Positions 13,804 to 25,121 of a stretch of 64,000 bases of DNA are shown piece after piece. The position numbers and the translations under genes are program-made. The notes below the pieces were generated by a model. It was not told the origin of the DNA and ran no database searches. It saw only the letters and a program-made list of their open reading frames with translations. Source of the stretch: Phallusia mammillata (lineage: Eukaryota > Chordata > Ascidiacea > Phlebobranchia > Ascidiidae); assembly GCA_003260075.1 (NCBI GenBank), contig QLIY01000025.1:124309-188308 (forward strand), read 5' to 3'. Each line of letters starts with the position of its first letter. The stretch's first letter is position 1.

Positions 13804-15108
13804 GTGCTGGAAATGTGTTGAGCAGTGTCGTACATTTTACATTTGCTACTGCAGCCTTCATTGCCATTGACAATATGCTTTCAGTTTAACCTTTTTAGTA
13901 TGTGATTGCTAGAAATGTAGCCTACTGCGTATAGTGTAGTGCAATTGCTGCTGCTGCGTTCATTGCCACTAATTTTATTTAGATTGCGAGTCGCTTTTCT
14001 AGAACAATATGCTTTTAGTTTAACCTTTTTAAGTTTTGTGTTACATTTTGTTGTTGTTTCTGTGCCTTATTTCTATTTTTTCTTACCGTTTACTGCCAAT
14101 CTTCACTTCTTACCTACTATCATTTCTGCCCACAGAACAACCGGCGGTTGCAAAACCACACAAATCCTTCGCAAATATAAAAGAGCGTTGGTTTGACCGA
14201 CCACAAAATGATTAATGAACATTTACGATTTGACAACCGGTGCACACTGAACATTTAATTTAGGAGTGGAACAGGGCGCAGTGTTTACTTATGATCCACT
14301 AGTCGTCGCCCGACATATGGTCACATGGCAGCTGGACGTCGGGTGCTTTTCGGGTTATTCTTTACCCGCGTGAGAGCAACCGAAATCTTCACAAACAAAC
14401 CGCTTCCATTTTCTAAAACAAATAGTTGAGGCCGTTTTGGTGAAGTTTGTACATTGAAGATGTTGGTATGATTTTCTGTTGTTAGATATCCAGGTAGCTT
14501 CTTTGCTTAAAACACTTCACCACCAAAAAGTTGAGAATGATCACACAACACTGTTTTTACTATGACGATAGAACAATAATTTCACAGGTGATTGCAAACT
14601 TGCACAACCAGAAGTGTTTGATCTCTCGAAACCGACATGATAACCTTAAGGAATTGGATTTCATGATAACTTGAGACTCGAAGCTTATAGTTCCAGACTC
14701 TGCAACAGTGCTATGAGTTTACATAAAAGTAGCATCCGATGTGACATACAATAAGATAGATATTAAAAGCGCATGCCAATGATTTAAAAGGGTCAAATTC
14801 GTGTGCAGCAATAAAAAATGAAAGAAATATTGGACGCGAAATCAAGTGTTTCAACATTTTTCGATGTGTTGATTGCGAATCACGCACACATAAATTCTGT
14901 GCTCCGTTTTGTTGTTGAAAAAAAAACTTTTGTAAGAAAGATTTTTGTCTTGATTAAACGTCTTTCCCATTGCAACGTTTACCAAACATGCACAAACTCT
15001 TCTTAGCCGTTTTTCCGGTCCTTAAGAAGCATCACTAGCCTCTCTAATCACAACACAAACGAAATCATTACGTGGGTTGAATATATGCATGCACGAATTG
15101 GACTGGAA
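13804..15108. other. Intergenic, between convergent ASTE1 and KDSR
   Basis: About 1.3 kb between the two stop codons, presumably holding both 3' UTRs. A partial direct repeat links 13853-13892 and 13959-14030 (cattgcca then caatatgctttcagtttaac-like words). I do not see a convincing gene. Confidence 0.5.
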
Positions 15109-18097
15109 TTACTTATCCTTGTCCTCTTCTTGTACAGCACATTCTCTTTTCCGAGCACATTTCGACACGATACCGTCGAAATACTTGAGATAAGCAAGCG
15201 ACACCATGCGGAAAGGACCCATCAATGCGATTTGACAGAACGCTGTCAGCATGGAATTACATGGCGACATTCCAGCAGTTACTTGCCCTTTTATTAAAAA
15301 TAGAACAACAATTAATAAAACAAATACTGTACCTTTTGTTGTAATCTTGCTTTTGGTCATTTTGCAATAAATTCTGACACAAAATTTCAATTCAATTTTT
15401 TGAAGTCGTTTGATCACGGGGGTCTTCTGTTCTTTCCATTTGTTTTAAATCCTTTGTACTTACCAATAGTCCCTTTTTTCAAATTGCCACCTGGTCTCAC
15501 TGTTAACTATCGCAATTTTTTTTCTTCACCTAAAATGAATCCATCCAAACCAATTGTGGAGCTGAATTCTCCCCGCACAGCATCCCTAAAAATAGCTTTG
15601 CCAACAGCATCAGGCATAAAGAAGCCAGAAGTCTCAGAAATCAGCTGTGTTTCCTCTGGTTTTCTATCATCTGGTCAAAATAATTGATTACAAATTATGT
15701 TTTTGTTTGACACATCATTTTTGTCATGTATGTAGTTTTGCATGGGGGATTAACTCCTGTGATAGCCAAAACAAAAGCATTTTGCATGAACAGAGCAAGC
15801 AAATATATCATGTACTGACCATCATCATGAAATCCTGGTGTGTCTGTATCAGGGGGAAAGGATACAGTAACTGCAATATTGTATGGTTTCACCTTTGAAA
15901 GAACACACAAATTTAGTTTCTGATGCATTATTGCCCTCAGAATCACCAAACACATACAAATGATTAATCAAATACTAAACATTTTTTGTCAAATTGTATA
16001 TTTGTGAGACAATAAGTATGGCAGCATCTTCAATTGCGGGGGGGGGGCAACACACAAATTTAGTTTCTGATGCATTATTGTCCTCAGAATCACCACAACA
16101 CATACAAATGATTAATCAAATACTAAACATTTTTTGGCAAATTGTATATTTGTGAGACAATAAGTATGGCAGCATCTTCAATTGCCACATATGAAACATA
16201 AAAAATACCACACCCTGTTGCCATAGTTTATCAAACATTGTACAACAACGAGACCGATTTAAAGTGCACTCAATTAAAAAAAATTATCCAGAAGGGTGTT
16301 GTGTATAAGTGTGAGTAAAATTAAAAACAATTTGCTGTAAGCTACTGTAGCACCAGTAATTAACAATATTACCTCCATTTGTAAAGTTTCTGCAAAGCCA
16401 CGAAGAGCAAACTTGGTAGGACAATAAGCTGTATATCCAAACACACCAGTTTGCCCTGCTTGAGAGCTGACAAATACAATTCGACCTGTGGAAACAAAAT
16501 GTTTAACCATGTGAAATTCAACTTCATCAGTCACACACACGGGGGGGGGGAAATAAAATTAAAAACAATTTGGTGTAAGCTACTGTAGCACCAGTAATTA
16601 ACAATATTACCTCCATTTGTAAAGTTTCTGCAAAGCCACGAAGAGCAAACTTGGTAGGACAATAAGCTGTATATCCAAACACACCAGTTTGTCCTGCTTG
16701 AGAGCTGACAAATACAATTCGACCTGTCGAAACAAAATGTTTAACCATGTGAAATTCAACTTCATCAGTCACACACACCTTTCTTCCTCTTTTTCATTCC
16801 AGGCAAAACAGCTTTTGTGCAATAAATAGAACCAAAATAGTTGACTTTCATTAAGAGTTCAAACTGTTCAGTTGGCGTATCCTACAAAAAAAGAAGTTAC
16901 ATGTAAGTACAAACATAACTGGACTTTTCAAGGTTGTCACAACAATGCTTTTTAGATTTAGAAATGTAAATTTACTTCAAAAGTTCCAGCAAATGAGATG
17001 CCTGCACAGTTAATAAGGTAGTCAACTGGACCCAAACGCTCCTCTGTTGATTTGATTCCATCCAGAACCTGCAGCAAACATAAAAATAGTTTAAGCTGCT
17101 TAGCAATTAGTGCTATAGTACAAAAATACCAAACTTTTAAAAGTTTAAAAAATACTAAGTCTCACACTACAAACAACTGTAACAGTCTTTGCATGCCCAA
17201 AGGCATCATGAGGATGTCGCCATACTTTTTTGAATAAAGGGCATTGCAAAATTTTTAAACATTACAGGCCAGGTTGTATTCTACATTTAAAAAAGGTAAT
17301 TTTGCAAGTATATAAATGTATATAAATGTATATATATATATATATATATATGTATAGGGGGGGGGGACAAACAACTGTAATAGTCATTGTATGCCCAAAG
17401 GCATTATGAAGCCTCCATACTTTTTTGAATGAAGGGCATTGCAAAACTTGTAAACATAACAAGCCAGGTTGTGTGAATTCTCCAATTAATAAAAGGAATT
17501 TTGCAAGTATATAAATGCATGTATATATGTATAAATGCTTATGAACAGGGCTTTTCAGCTTGTTATCAAAGCTTTGGGTAAAAATCAAGGCATGGAACAG
17601 ACTAAAGAAGACTCTGGCAGGCCATAGCTAGCCTGAAGGGTAATTGTGGAAACCCCTGTGATGTAAGTAGATAACACAATGCATTTATTAAATAATTGTT
17701 TGCATTTAACTATTACTTGTAATTCAATTATGTGAACTAAAAAAACACCCAACTAGCATATCATGTTATTTAAAGTTATCAATAATATACAAAATAGTAC
17801 CTCTTTAGCTGATGAAGCTACATCAAGAGGAAGAATAGTTACACATTGTCGTTCTCCTCCACCTTTCATGTGTTGTTCAACAATGCTTTTAGCTTCCAGA
17901 AGCTTTTGTTCATTGCGAGCAACCAAAGTGATAAACCCTCCTTTCCTTGCAAACTCTTTGGCTATTTCGAGGCCAATGCCAGATGACCCACCAGTGATCA
18001 AAATATGCGATCCGGCAACATTCAAACGACTTGGACGTGAAGAGACAATGAAAAGCAGTACAATAATCACAACGGGAAAAAGTATAAGAATCAGCAT
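15109..18097 (-). CDS. KDSR: 3-ketodihydrosphingosine reductase
   Basis: NADPH-dependent short-chain dehydrogenase that reduces 3-ketodihydrosphingosine to dihydrosphingosine, the second step of sphingolipid synthesis, on the ER membrane. Coding exons in transcript order: 18097-17801, 17068-16976, 16881-16779, 16723-16611, 15892-15820, 15670-15530, 15287-15109; all junction phases agree. An in-frame ATG also exists at 18133, but starting at 18097 gives 332 aa, the length of the human enzyme, and begins directly with a hydrophobic anchor (residues 1-18). Motifs: cofactor-binding TGGSSGIG (35-42), NCAG, catalytic Ser near 172, and Tyr-x-x-x-Lys as YCPTK (185-189). [10 protein letters not shown] follows. 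The C-terminus has a hydrophobic segment. Exon 4 appears twice in the assembly (second copy 16485-16373). Including both 113-nt copies would break the frame, so only one belongs in the mRNA. Confidence 0.95.
15904..16185. repeat. Duplication in KDSR intron joined by G10
   Basis: Left copy about 15904-16037 and right copy about 16050-16185, with ten G at 16038-16047. The copies share 'acacacaaatttagtttc' and end at 'cttcaattgc'. They differ by a few bases. Lies in the KDSR intron between exons 4 and 5. Confidence 0.8.
16316..16780. repeat. Duplication carrying KDSR exon 4, joined by G10
   Basis: Left copy about 16316-16540 and right copy about 16556-16780, with exactly ten G at 16541-16550. 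Each copy holds the whole 113-nt exon 4, both splice sites and the short upstream intron. The left copy ends 'tcacacacac', where the right copy continues 'ctttcttcct' into exon 3. Only the right copy is contiguous with exon 3. Confidence 0.85.
17168..17540. repeat. Duplication with TA microsatellite, joined by G10
   Basis: In KDSR intron 1. Left copy starts near 17168 ('acaaacaactgtaa') and ends in a (TA)n tract (about 17320-17351). Ten G follow at 17357-17366, then a diverged right copy from 17367. Divergence is higher than in the other duplications, with several small indels. Confidence 0.7.
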
Positions 18098-19808
18098 TTT
18101 GCTGTTATGTATCTGAGATACCAAATTTGGCATTAAATAAAAACCACTACACTGCGTCTTTCGCTAGATTGTAATCAAATTAATTATCTAAAACAAACTT
18201 TTGCAAACCTTATTGCACGTCGGTTACCCAACTGTCTTGTGATACGAAAGTGTACTCAACACATGTATACAAGGACAAGTTAAAACAAACGTGCGTTCCG
18301 CGTGACTAGACAGAGGGACAAGATGATTTATTTGAGATGAGAAATTGAGAATCCCGTGAGATCGATGGCGTTTAGCGCCGTACCCAGTACCCACTGCTTT
18401 CCCACTCTGTTGTTGCATAAAAAGTCTGTGGAATCTAAACTAAATGTATCCTCCCTTTTAAATATAAAAGTCGTTTTGAATCGTTTCAATTGACCGATTC
18501 TATTGGGGGCCTGGCCGCCTGGGAACCCTGATTGTGATCCACATCTGCATCTAACTCCAGTGCGGTCTCAATAAGGTATAGATTTCAGCCTGAAAATTAC
18601 TTTTAAAAATATGTTTTCCAATGTCTTGAAATTACTTCCTCCGAGGCTGGATAGGTTGCATTTTCATTTGAGGTTTTACAAGACCAATAAAAACACACTT
18701 CCGAAGTTGAAACTAATTGGTCAGTGAAGAACTATGATTCAACTTAGTTTGTGCTTGCCATGCTGCGGTATACTGAGTTCACTATGTTTTTGTCTGTATA
18801 AACGAAACTGATGAGCAAATTTCCTGTAAAGTTTTTTCATCATGATCCTGGTAGTTTAGCAGCACACAAAAATCGATGCAGTGTAAAGGATTCTTTTTCA
18901 AAAAATTTATTGCACAATATGAAAATCATAGGCAAAGATGTAATGCATCCCATATAATGACAACGAAAAATTTAGGATCATTCCTGCTGAACAGGTAGTT
19001 GCTGAAAATAATAGGCAAAAAGAATGCATGGTAAATTATGCACATGGGTGTGTTTATTATTTACATCAAAATTGTTTATTCTTTAAACTGACCATATTTG
19101 CCAATCGAAAGATATGGATAATGTAAAACATTCACAGGGTGAAAATCCATCACAAGGTTTCAAAATAAAACAAAAACATCAACAATCTAGTAAGCTTGCT
19201 ACTGAGAGGTTTCGTTGGAAGTACTGCAAAAACAATACTGTGTAATTTGGAACAAAAACAAATCCGGTCCACAATCTATAACTGCATTGTAAATAAAGGG
19301 TATACAATCACATTAACGCGAGATGTAGGTCATGTGAAAAGCACGGAATTTAAAGGCACATATTTGAAAGTCATGGCTATATAATTTTCTGCTGCTTTTT
19401 AAATAATTCACAATGAAATAAAATAGTGAAATTAACAGTTTCATTGCAAAAACTTAATTCTTAATGCTTCGGCAAATGCCAATAAAGTTTACATCCTAAA
19501 TCTTAAAATTTTGGTAAAATACTCATATGAGAAACACATATATGAGATAAATAGAAGGCAATAAGCAAAAATGCAACTTTGAAACAGTTCTTTAATGTTG
19601 TTTTTATGTAATGCTTAAATCTTTAAACTTACAGCAGCTGTACGGCCGATGCTTTTTACTGTGGCATCTGACAATATACTGTTAGAAGGTTTTAAATAAA
19701 TGATTGCAACATCAATTCAATGCAGTTGCAGCAATATGGTTTATATCACAATGAATTAAGGAACATATATGAGAAAAGTCAAAATTTGGCTTTGTTAAAA
19801 GCTTTTTA
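18098..19808. other. Intergenic: KDSR 5' side and SNX 3' UTR
   Basis: Upstream of the KDSR start and downstream of the SNX stop at 19809. The SNX 3' UTR should occupy part of it; minus-strand AATAAA words occur, for example near 18905 and 19053. No other coding signal is evident; an upstream ATG in frame with KDSR exists at 18133. Confidence 0.4.
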
Positions 19809-22800
19809 TCAAAGTTGAACTTTCTGAACATCTGAGTACAGTTTGGTGAAGACTGCCAATCCATCTCTAGCATTTTTTATCTATTTGAATAGAGTAGAGT
19901 ACCACAGTTAAACATACACACAAGGTAAAAATATTCCCATGATTCTGTTGGGGGTAAATAAGTACTACATAGAACTTTTAAGGGTAAAAATTGTCTTTTC
20001 GTTTACTAAATCCTGTTTTAGGACAAGCATATGCTTTGCAGTCTACAGAAACATCTAAACCTGGGGTGTGCAACATTTTTCGGGTGTGAGCCATATAACC
20101 AATTTTGGACATCAAGCGAGCGCCATACAATTTTCTTCATAAGCATCAATGCATTTATTTTCTAAAACGTATAGAGTTTCACCACAACACTGGCTTTCAT
20201 TGTTTACCAAACAAAGGGAATTAATATGTCACATTAGGAAGTACTTGCTAACTGCTGTATGGCCGACTGGTTAGAAAATGCTGGTTTAGCTTATACTTAT
20301 GGAGGAGACTTTCCCAAAACTAGTGACAATTTTTGCTGAATTCCCAGAAGATTTGCACTTTTTCTCTCCATCAGTGTGTTTGTGAGGGCCACACTACATA
20401 GCTTGGCGGGCCTGGATTGTGGCCCGCAGGCCGCCTGTTGCACACCCCTCATCTAAACTTTTAAGCATTACCATATGACATTTTGAAATGTTGTACATGT
20501 ATCTGCCACCCAGATGTACACAATGACAAGTGTTCTTTAAAATGTTGTGATTGACTAAAGTATGAACACTTATAGATGTTATGAATACCTTCAGAAACTA
20601 TTTTAAATAGATCTAGCAATGAGAAAAATACCTCAGAATCTGCTAGTTGGACAAGGGCACTTTGCATTGTTAAAAGACGCTGACGATTGTGTCTTTCCAA
20701 TTCAGGCTTGGCTAGTTCGGTCATGTCATTCAATTCTCTTTCCAACCGTTTCATAGTTTCCTCTGCCTAATAACAATTTAATTTAACAAAACTGACTGAA
20801 AATTGCCTTGATGTTTTTTATGTTCTAGACCAGTGATTCTGAACCGCAGCTCTCAGGGCCCTATGTGGCTCCCAACTACTTATTTTACGGCTCACACCAG
20901 ACCTCAGAAAACCACCCAAAACAGTTATTTTAGATTTCAAGGTAATAATCTTTAGTGATTTTGGGGTCTTGTTTTTGCGTTTCCTTACCCACTTTAAAAA
21001 CTACCAAAGGGCCCTGACATAAAAAAGGTTAAGAACCACTGTTCTAGACATATTTGAATAATGTGTTACATATTATGTCTTATACTTTAAAATGTACATT
21101 TTTTGGCAAACAAGGTGAGCATCATTGGCCAATAAGGTCGGCAGTACAATATGACTCAATTTGACTGAGTTGAAGGTAATGCACAAATTACTAGAAGTTG
21201 ATTCCTTTAAATTACTTCCTGCTCGTTGCTGCCTGCCAGCCACAGTAAACAAGCCATAACCAGTGGGCCAACTAACAGTGTACTGTTGGTTTACTTGTAT
21301 TTTTGTAATATCATATCTACTACACATGTAGATATGTGTATAATGCTCGGTAAACCAATAACCTACTGAAGCAATGATGAAAAACTTTCCTATACTTAAT
21401 ATAAATTAGGCAGAGTTGTTTTATTTACCTGCTGCTTCTTTTGAGGTTTTGCTTTTTCAAATGTCTTTTTTGCATTTTCAAGTTCTACCATTTTTTGCAC
21501 TCTTTTCTGTAACATTTCATGTTCACTTTTTGCAAATCCAGAATAAAGCTGGAGGACCGCACCCAGTGACCTTTGCCGATTGATCGCAATAACATTACTT
21601 TCTTCACTGGAGTGTTCCAAGGCACTTCCAAACAGCTGAAACAACCTACAAAGCAGCAAGTATTTTTTTGGTTTTAAGTCCAGCAACTATGTTGCCTTGT
21701 TGTTTAACACCTCAAAACTAATTCATCAATATTATGTTAAAATTGCATTAGAATCATATTTTCCATCCATAAACTCCTTGGACATCAACATTTTCAATTG
21801 TAAATAAACCCACATTCAAAGCTAAGTTGGTCTTCCAAAAAACCCTAAGTACTGTAAACTTCTTAAATAAGACTTACGAATCAGTTTTCATGGTATTTTC
21901 ATCACTGGCTGCTAATGCCTTAACTCCGTCATGTATATCTCTGTAAAGGTTGGATATTCCTGCAAAGTTTTTGTTTCTTTATTTCTTTGTGTCTATCTTC
22001 AAATGAAACAAATAAAATACAAAAACTACTATGTTTTCATACTGTGTTCGGAGTTCACTATTTGTTGAAATCTATTTGATGCTTCCTTCATGTTTTTTAG
22101 ATTCTCATTATTGTTGACACGGATTTGTTGAAAGGATTCATCATTATCTTTGTAATTTGCAAGTCGAATATCATCCACAGCTTTTGTAACAGCTTCAAAA
22201 AAGTTCCTTTTGACTTTCACTTTAGCAGGTGGCTGTCACAAAAAAATGTTTCAGTTGCACATGTGATATACAGACAGGTATTTTGTGCCATGGAGTGTTT
22301 AACAGATTTGAATCTACTAAAAAACCCTGTGGCTGTAGTTTTTGTGCCAAAATTACATATATAACTTGTCCTTTTTTATTAAAAAATTGTTTTTGGATAA
22401 AACGATCCAAATACAGACACCTTCTTGTACTTACATCTTTTTCAAATGCAAATGCTTGCAAAACATTGGAATGTCCAAGGCGGGGATGCTGTGTACATAG
22501 GTCAAGAAATTTCTCATAAGCTCGACAATGTTCATCATAATTATCGCCAACTAATATTTTTGCTTTTTCACCAGCCTGTTTTTTTGTTTTTTTCTCAGCA
22601 GCTTGAAGACTTGTAGTTGGTTGTGCTGGCAAGGGAGGAAACTAGATTGATGAAAGTAAGAAAATGATACTTTATTATAATGATAGGAAGAACATCAAAG
22701 AAACTGCCACTTACAATTATGCTAGTCACGTTATCTTGTGTTTTCAGGCAATGAAGAAGCCACACAAAATCTTCATGAACCCGTATTACAACAGTTGCTC

Positions 22801-23476
22801 TTTCACTTCCATTCTAAAAAAGAATAATAAAAGTGACACTGTGCACTGCAAAAATATAAACAGATGGGACTTTTGTTCACAGCAGTCCCCAGTCAGCAAC
22901 CAACTCCAAACCAAGGTTTGAAACCTTTTGGGCAACATATGCTTTTTTTGAGAATCTATAGGTCCATAATACCACAGAAATAGCTAGACTTCTTGATTCC
23001 TTGGGGTAGTACAGTTTACCTCAACAGATTGTAGCCTATGTGTTGTTACAAATTCAACACCACCTTTACAAATCCCACACTACCAAACTAATGTTTAAGT
23101 TTTTTCTTTAGTTGGAGGAGCAGTAGGAAATTCCTATATTGACCCACAAGGTGTTGACTAATATGCTCTTTACTAATACAAGGTGTTAACAATTATGATT
23201 GGATTAGCCAGACTTCATTATTTCCACCTGAAATTTTCTATTTTTATTTAAAAACCCGCCTAAAGTAAATGGTAAATACGACAAAATAGCAAAATCTTGC
23301 ACCTTTGTGCTTTCGACAAAGAACTCAACATTTTCTCCATTCTTTGCTGCATTTGGAACTTTAGAGCTGAACACCGGTTTAAACGGGCTAAGACCGTTTG
23401 GCTCTGTCTGCGGAATTCAAAACGTATAATTAAACTATAATTAACCGTCAACCAAAACAAACGTTGCAATTACCAT
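19809..23476 (-). CDS. SNX-BAR sorting nexin, SNX5/6/32-like
   Basis: SNX5/6/32 proteins pair with SNX1/2 in ESCPE-1/retromer-linked tubules that retrieve cargo from endosomes. Coding exons in transcript order: 23476-23474 (only the ATG), 23407-23303, 22813-22715, 22641-22435, 22232-22043, 21959-21878, 21645-21429, 20766-20632, 19880-19809. Phases agree throughout; product about 369 aa, a little shorter than human SNX5 (about 404). The PX domain (about residues 5-140) carries VHEDFVWL, which matches the SNX5/6 'RQHEDFVWLHD' signature, then FPPLP and a Lys-rich helical insert typical of this subgroup. The BAR region (about 145-368) is helical and ends IKNARDGL, matching the SNX5 C-terminus. 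Subgroup rests on these motifs from memory; SNX4/7/30 are less likely. Two hAT MITEs sit in introns 7 and 8. Confidence 0.85.
20061..20450. mobile_element. hAT-type MITE in SNX intron 8
   Basis: 390-bp element with ends ctggggtgtgcaac and gttgcacacccctc. The first and last bases of the ideal repeat have drifted. It is flanked by perfect 8-bp duplications atctaaac (20053-20060 and 20451-20458). No transposase frame, so non-autonomous. Confidence 0.88.
20831..21041. mobile_element. hAT-type MITE in SNX intron 7
   Basis: 211-bp element starting cagtgattctgaacc and ending ggttaagaaccactg, a typical hAT terminal repeat. Perfect 8-bp target-site duplication ttctagac at 20823-20830 and 21042-21049. 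Confidence 0.9.
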
Positions 23477-23927
23477 TGCTTTTGCGGCAAAATATTTTTC
23501 AGTAAAACAATTACAATTGACACAGAATAAACAGCAAACAGTCGAACAGAATGCAAACAAACGCCTGCAGGTGACGCCGTATTTTTGGTAGCATAGAAAT
23601 AACTTGCCGTCACTAAAATATTGCTAGTAAAACTTTGTCTAAAAACAGCATTGATCATCAGTAATAATATTGCATTTCAATTAATTCAAGTCAAAATTTA
23701 CAAGTCAGTTATGGCCAATTTTTTATGTTCCAATGAAAAATTTAAATTTATATGGCAACAGGGGAAGTCCCGGTATTTAACGACCTTCAACAAAAATGAC
23801 GTAATGTTTGGATAACTTGTGAGTTGTAGCACAATTACACATCTATTTAAAGAAGTAAATTATCATCTAATACAGGCACACCAATGGGTTATGTAAATTT
23901 GTTTTAAAAACTTTCAAACACCAACGT
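23477..23927. other. Intergenic, upstream of SNX gene
   Basis: About 450 bp between the SNX start codon and the poly(A) signal of the next minus-strand gene. It should contain the SNX promoter and 5' UTR. I see no clear TATA box or other defined element. Confidence 0.35.
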
Positions 23928-23933
23928 TTTATT
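23928..23933 (-). terminator. Poly(A) signal for the 79-aa gene
   Basis: Minus-strand AATAAA (tttatt on the plus strand) about 56 bases past the stop codon at 23989, a usual position for a cleavage/polyadenylation signal. Confidence 0.6.
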
Positions 23934-23988
23934 TCATTTCATACAGAACAAACGACTGTTGTTCAAGAAATCCAGTCGTTAGGGCAAC

Positions 23989-24228
23989 TTAAAGAAAGCA
24001 GCACGAAAAAAATTTCATCATAAACACTCGAAATGGCGACAATCCGGCGCTTTCCTTCGCATCGTCAACAGTCTCGTTAACATTTTCCATTATATCTTCT
24101 TTTGTTTCAGCAATTTTCTCTTGCAGCTCTTCAAACGTTTGTGAGGCAGCATCTCCGATGTCGCTGAGTTCGAAATCTCCGTCCACCTCAGCGAGAGAAG
24201 GTAAGCTAGTTTTGAACATCGTAGTCAA
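23989..24228 (-). CDS. Small acidic protein, paralog of the 560-aa neighbour
   Basis: 79 aa as an uninterrupted frame; I do not recognise a family. It has a short basic/hydrophobic start, then an acidic stretch with DGDFELSD, a predicted amphipathic helix rich in Glu/Lys/Thr (about residues 31-60), and a hydrophobic Cys-containing tail beginning SPFRVFMMKF and ending FFSCCFL. The same order, a D/F-rich lead, a charged helix, then SPF plus hydrophobic Cys tail, is found at the C-terminus of the gene at 25122-26804 on the same strand. They look like tandem paralogs, the small one lacking the long Ser/Asp-rich N-terminus. It could instead be the last exon of a longer gene; the nearby AATAAA supports a real 3' end. 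A hAT MITE lies just upstream. The twin Cys in the tail might allow lipid modification or membrane association, which is inference. Confidence 0.55.
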   Translation of the reverse strand: MTTMFKTSLPSLAEVDGDFELSDIGDAASQTFEELQEKIAETKEDIMENVNETVDDAKESAGLSPFRVFMMKFFSCCFL

Positions 24229-24294
24229 AAATGCAATGCAGCTAAAACTAAACTTTGTGGGTTTCTGTATTTGAAATATTTTAGAGGTTAAGAT

Positions 24295-24473
24295 CAGTGG
24301 TGGGATTCAAATTTTTTGTCAGTCGGTTCTATCACAAAAGGCATATTTTTCAGCCGGATCTGTTACAAAAAGTCCATTGATAGTAACCAGTAATGCTAAC
24401 CGGTTCGCTGATCTCTAAAATTTCGTGAGACGGTTCTAGAGAACCGGTGCGAACCGTCTGAATCCCACCACTG
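24295..24473. mobile_element. hAT-type MITE, CAGTGGTG family
   Basis: 179-bp element from cagtggtgggattc to gaatcccaccactg, with perfect 8-bp target-site duplications gttaagat at 24287-24294 and 24474-24481. Its interior matches the 11540-11761 element. It lies about 65 bp upstream of the 79-aa gene start and so could affect that promoter. Confidence 0.9.
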
Positions 24474-24481
24474 GTTAAGAT

Positions 24482-25121
24482 ACATTTGTCGTATTTTATG
24501 CCAAGCTTGTCCAGTATGTAGCCTAAAGTTATCTGACGATAACTAATCTTAGGATATCTATTAAACATCTTGCAATGCCATTTTTTAACTCTCATTTTCC
24601 TCATTAACATCACTGTTTTTTTTAGGCAAACTTCACAACAAAAACGTGTATTGATCACTTTTGCGAAACATAAATACGTAAGCATAGTAGCCTACGCTGC
24701 ATAATACTATCACAAGTGGGTCGCACAGTCATAAGAGCACACAAAGTGACCACGCCTGCTTTGCAATGTGTATACGCTACGCAACATGTGCAAAAGTTTA
24801 TTTCAAATAACACATTAGGGTAACTACACGCGAGAACGTATTCAATGACACTTTGTAGCAGTGCAGGGTTGCAGACTATAGCCTATCACGTTCATGTGTT
24901 TACATGCTAGCCGTGCTAAAGCACATTTGCCTGCTAAGGGTAATACACTGGAAGTCGTGCAAGCAGCTATTCGTACGTGTTGCACATTCAGCAATCCAAG
25001 GCCGGTGTAAATAATTACCTGTCATCGATGCAAACTATATTTAAATAAGAAGGATCAAGTGATTACGCAAGGCACTTTAATATGAGAAGATAGAAAGGTC
25101 GCCTTTCTTCATCAACTTTTA
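24482..25121. other. Intergenic between the two acidic-protein genes
   Basis: About 640 bp upstream of the 79-aa gene and downstream of the 560-aa gene. A minus-strand AATAAA at 24797-24802 could end the latter's mRNA with a 3' UTR of about 320 nt. Nothing else recognised. Confidence 0.35.

Noticed and set aside
16274-16540. Second KDSR-like gene or paralogous exon
   Set aside because: Near-identical copy of exon 4 next to a G10; treated as an assembly duplication.
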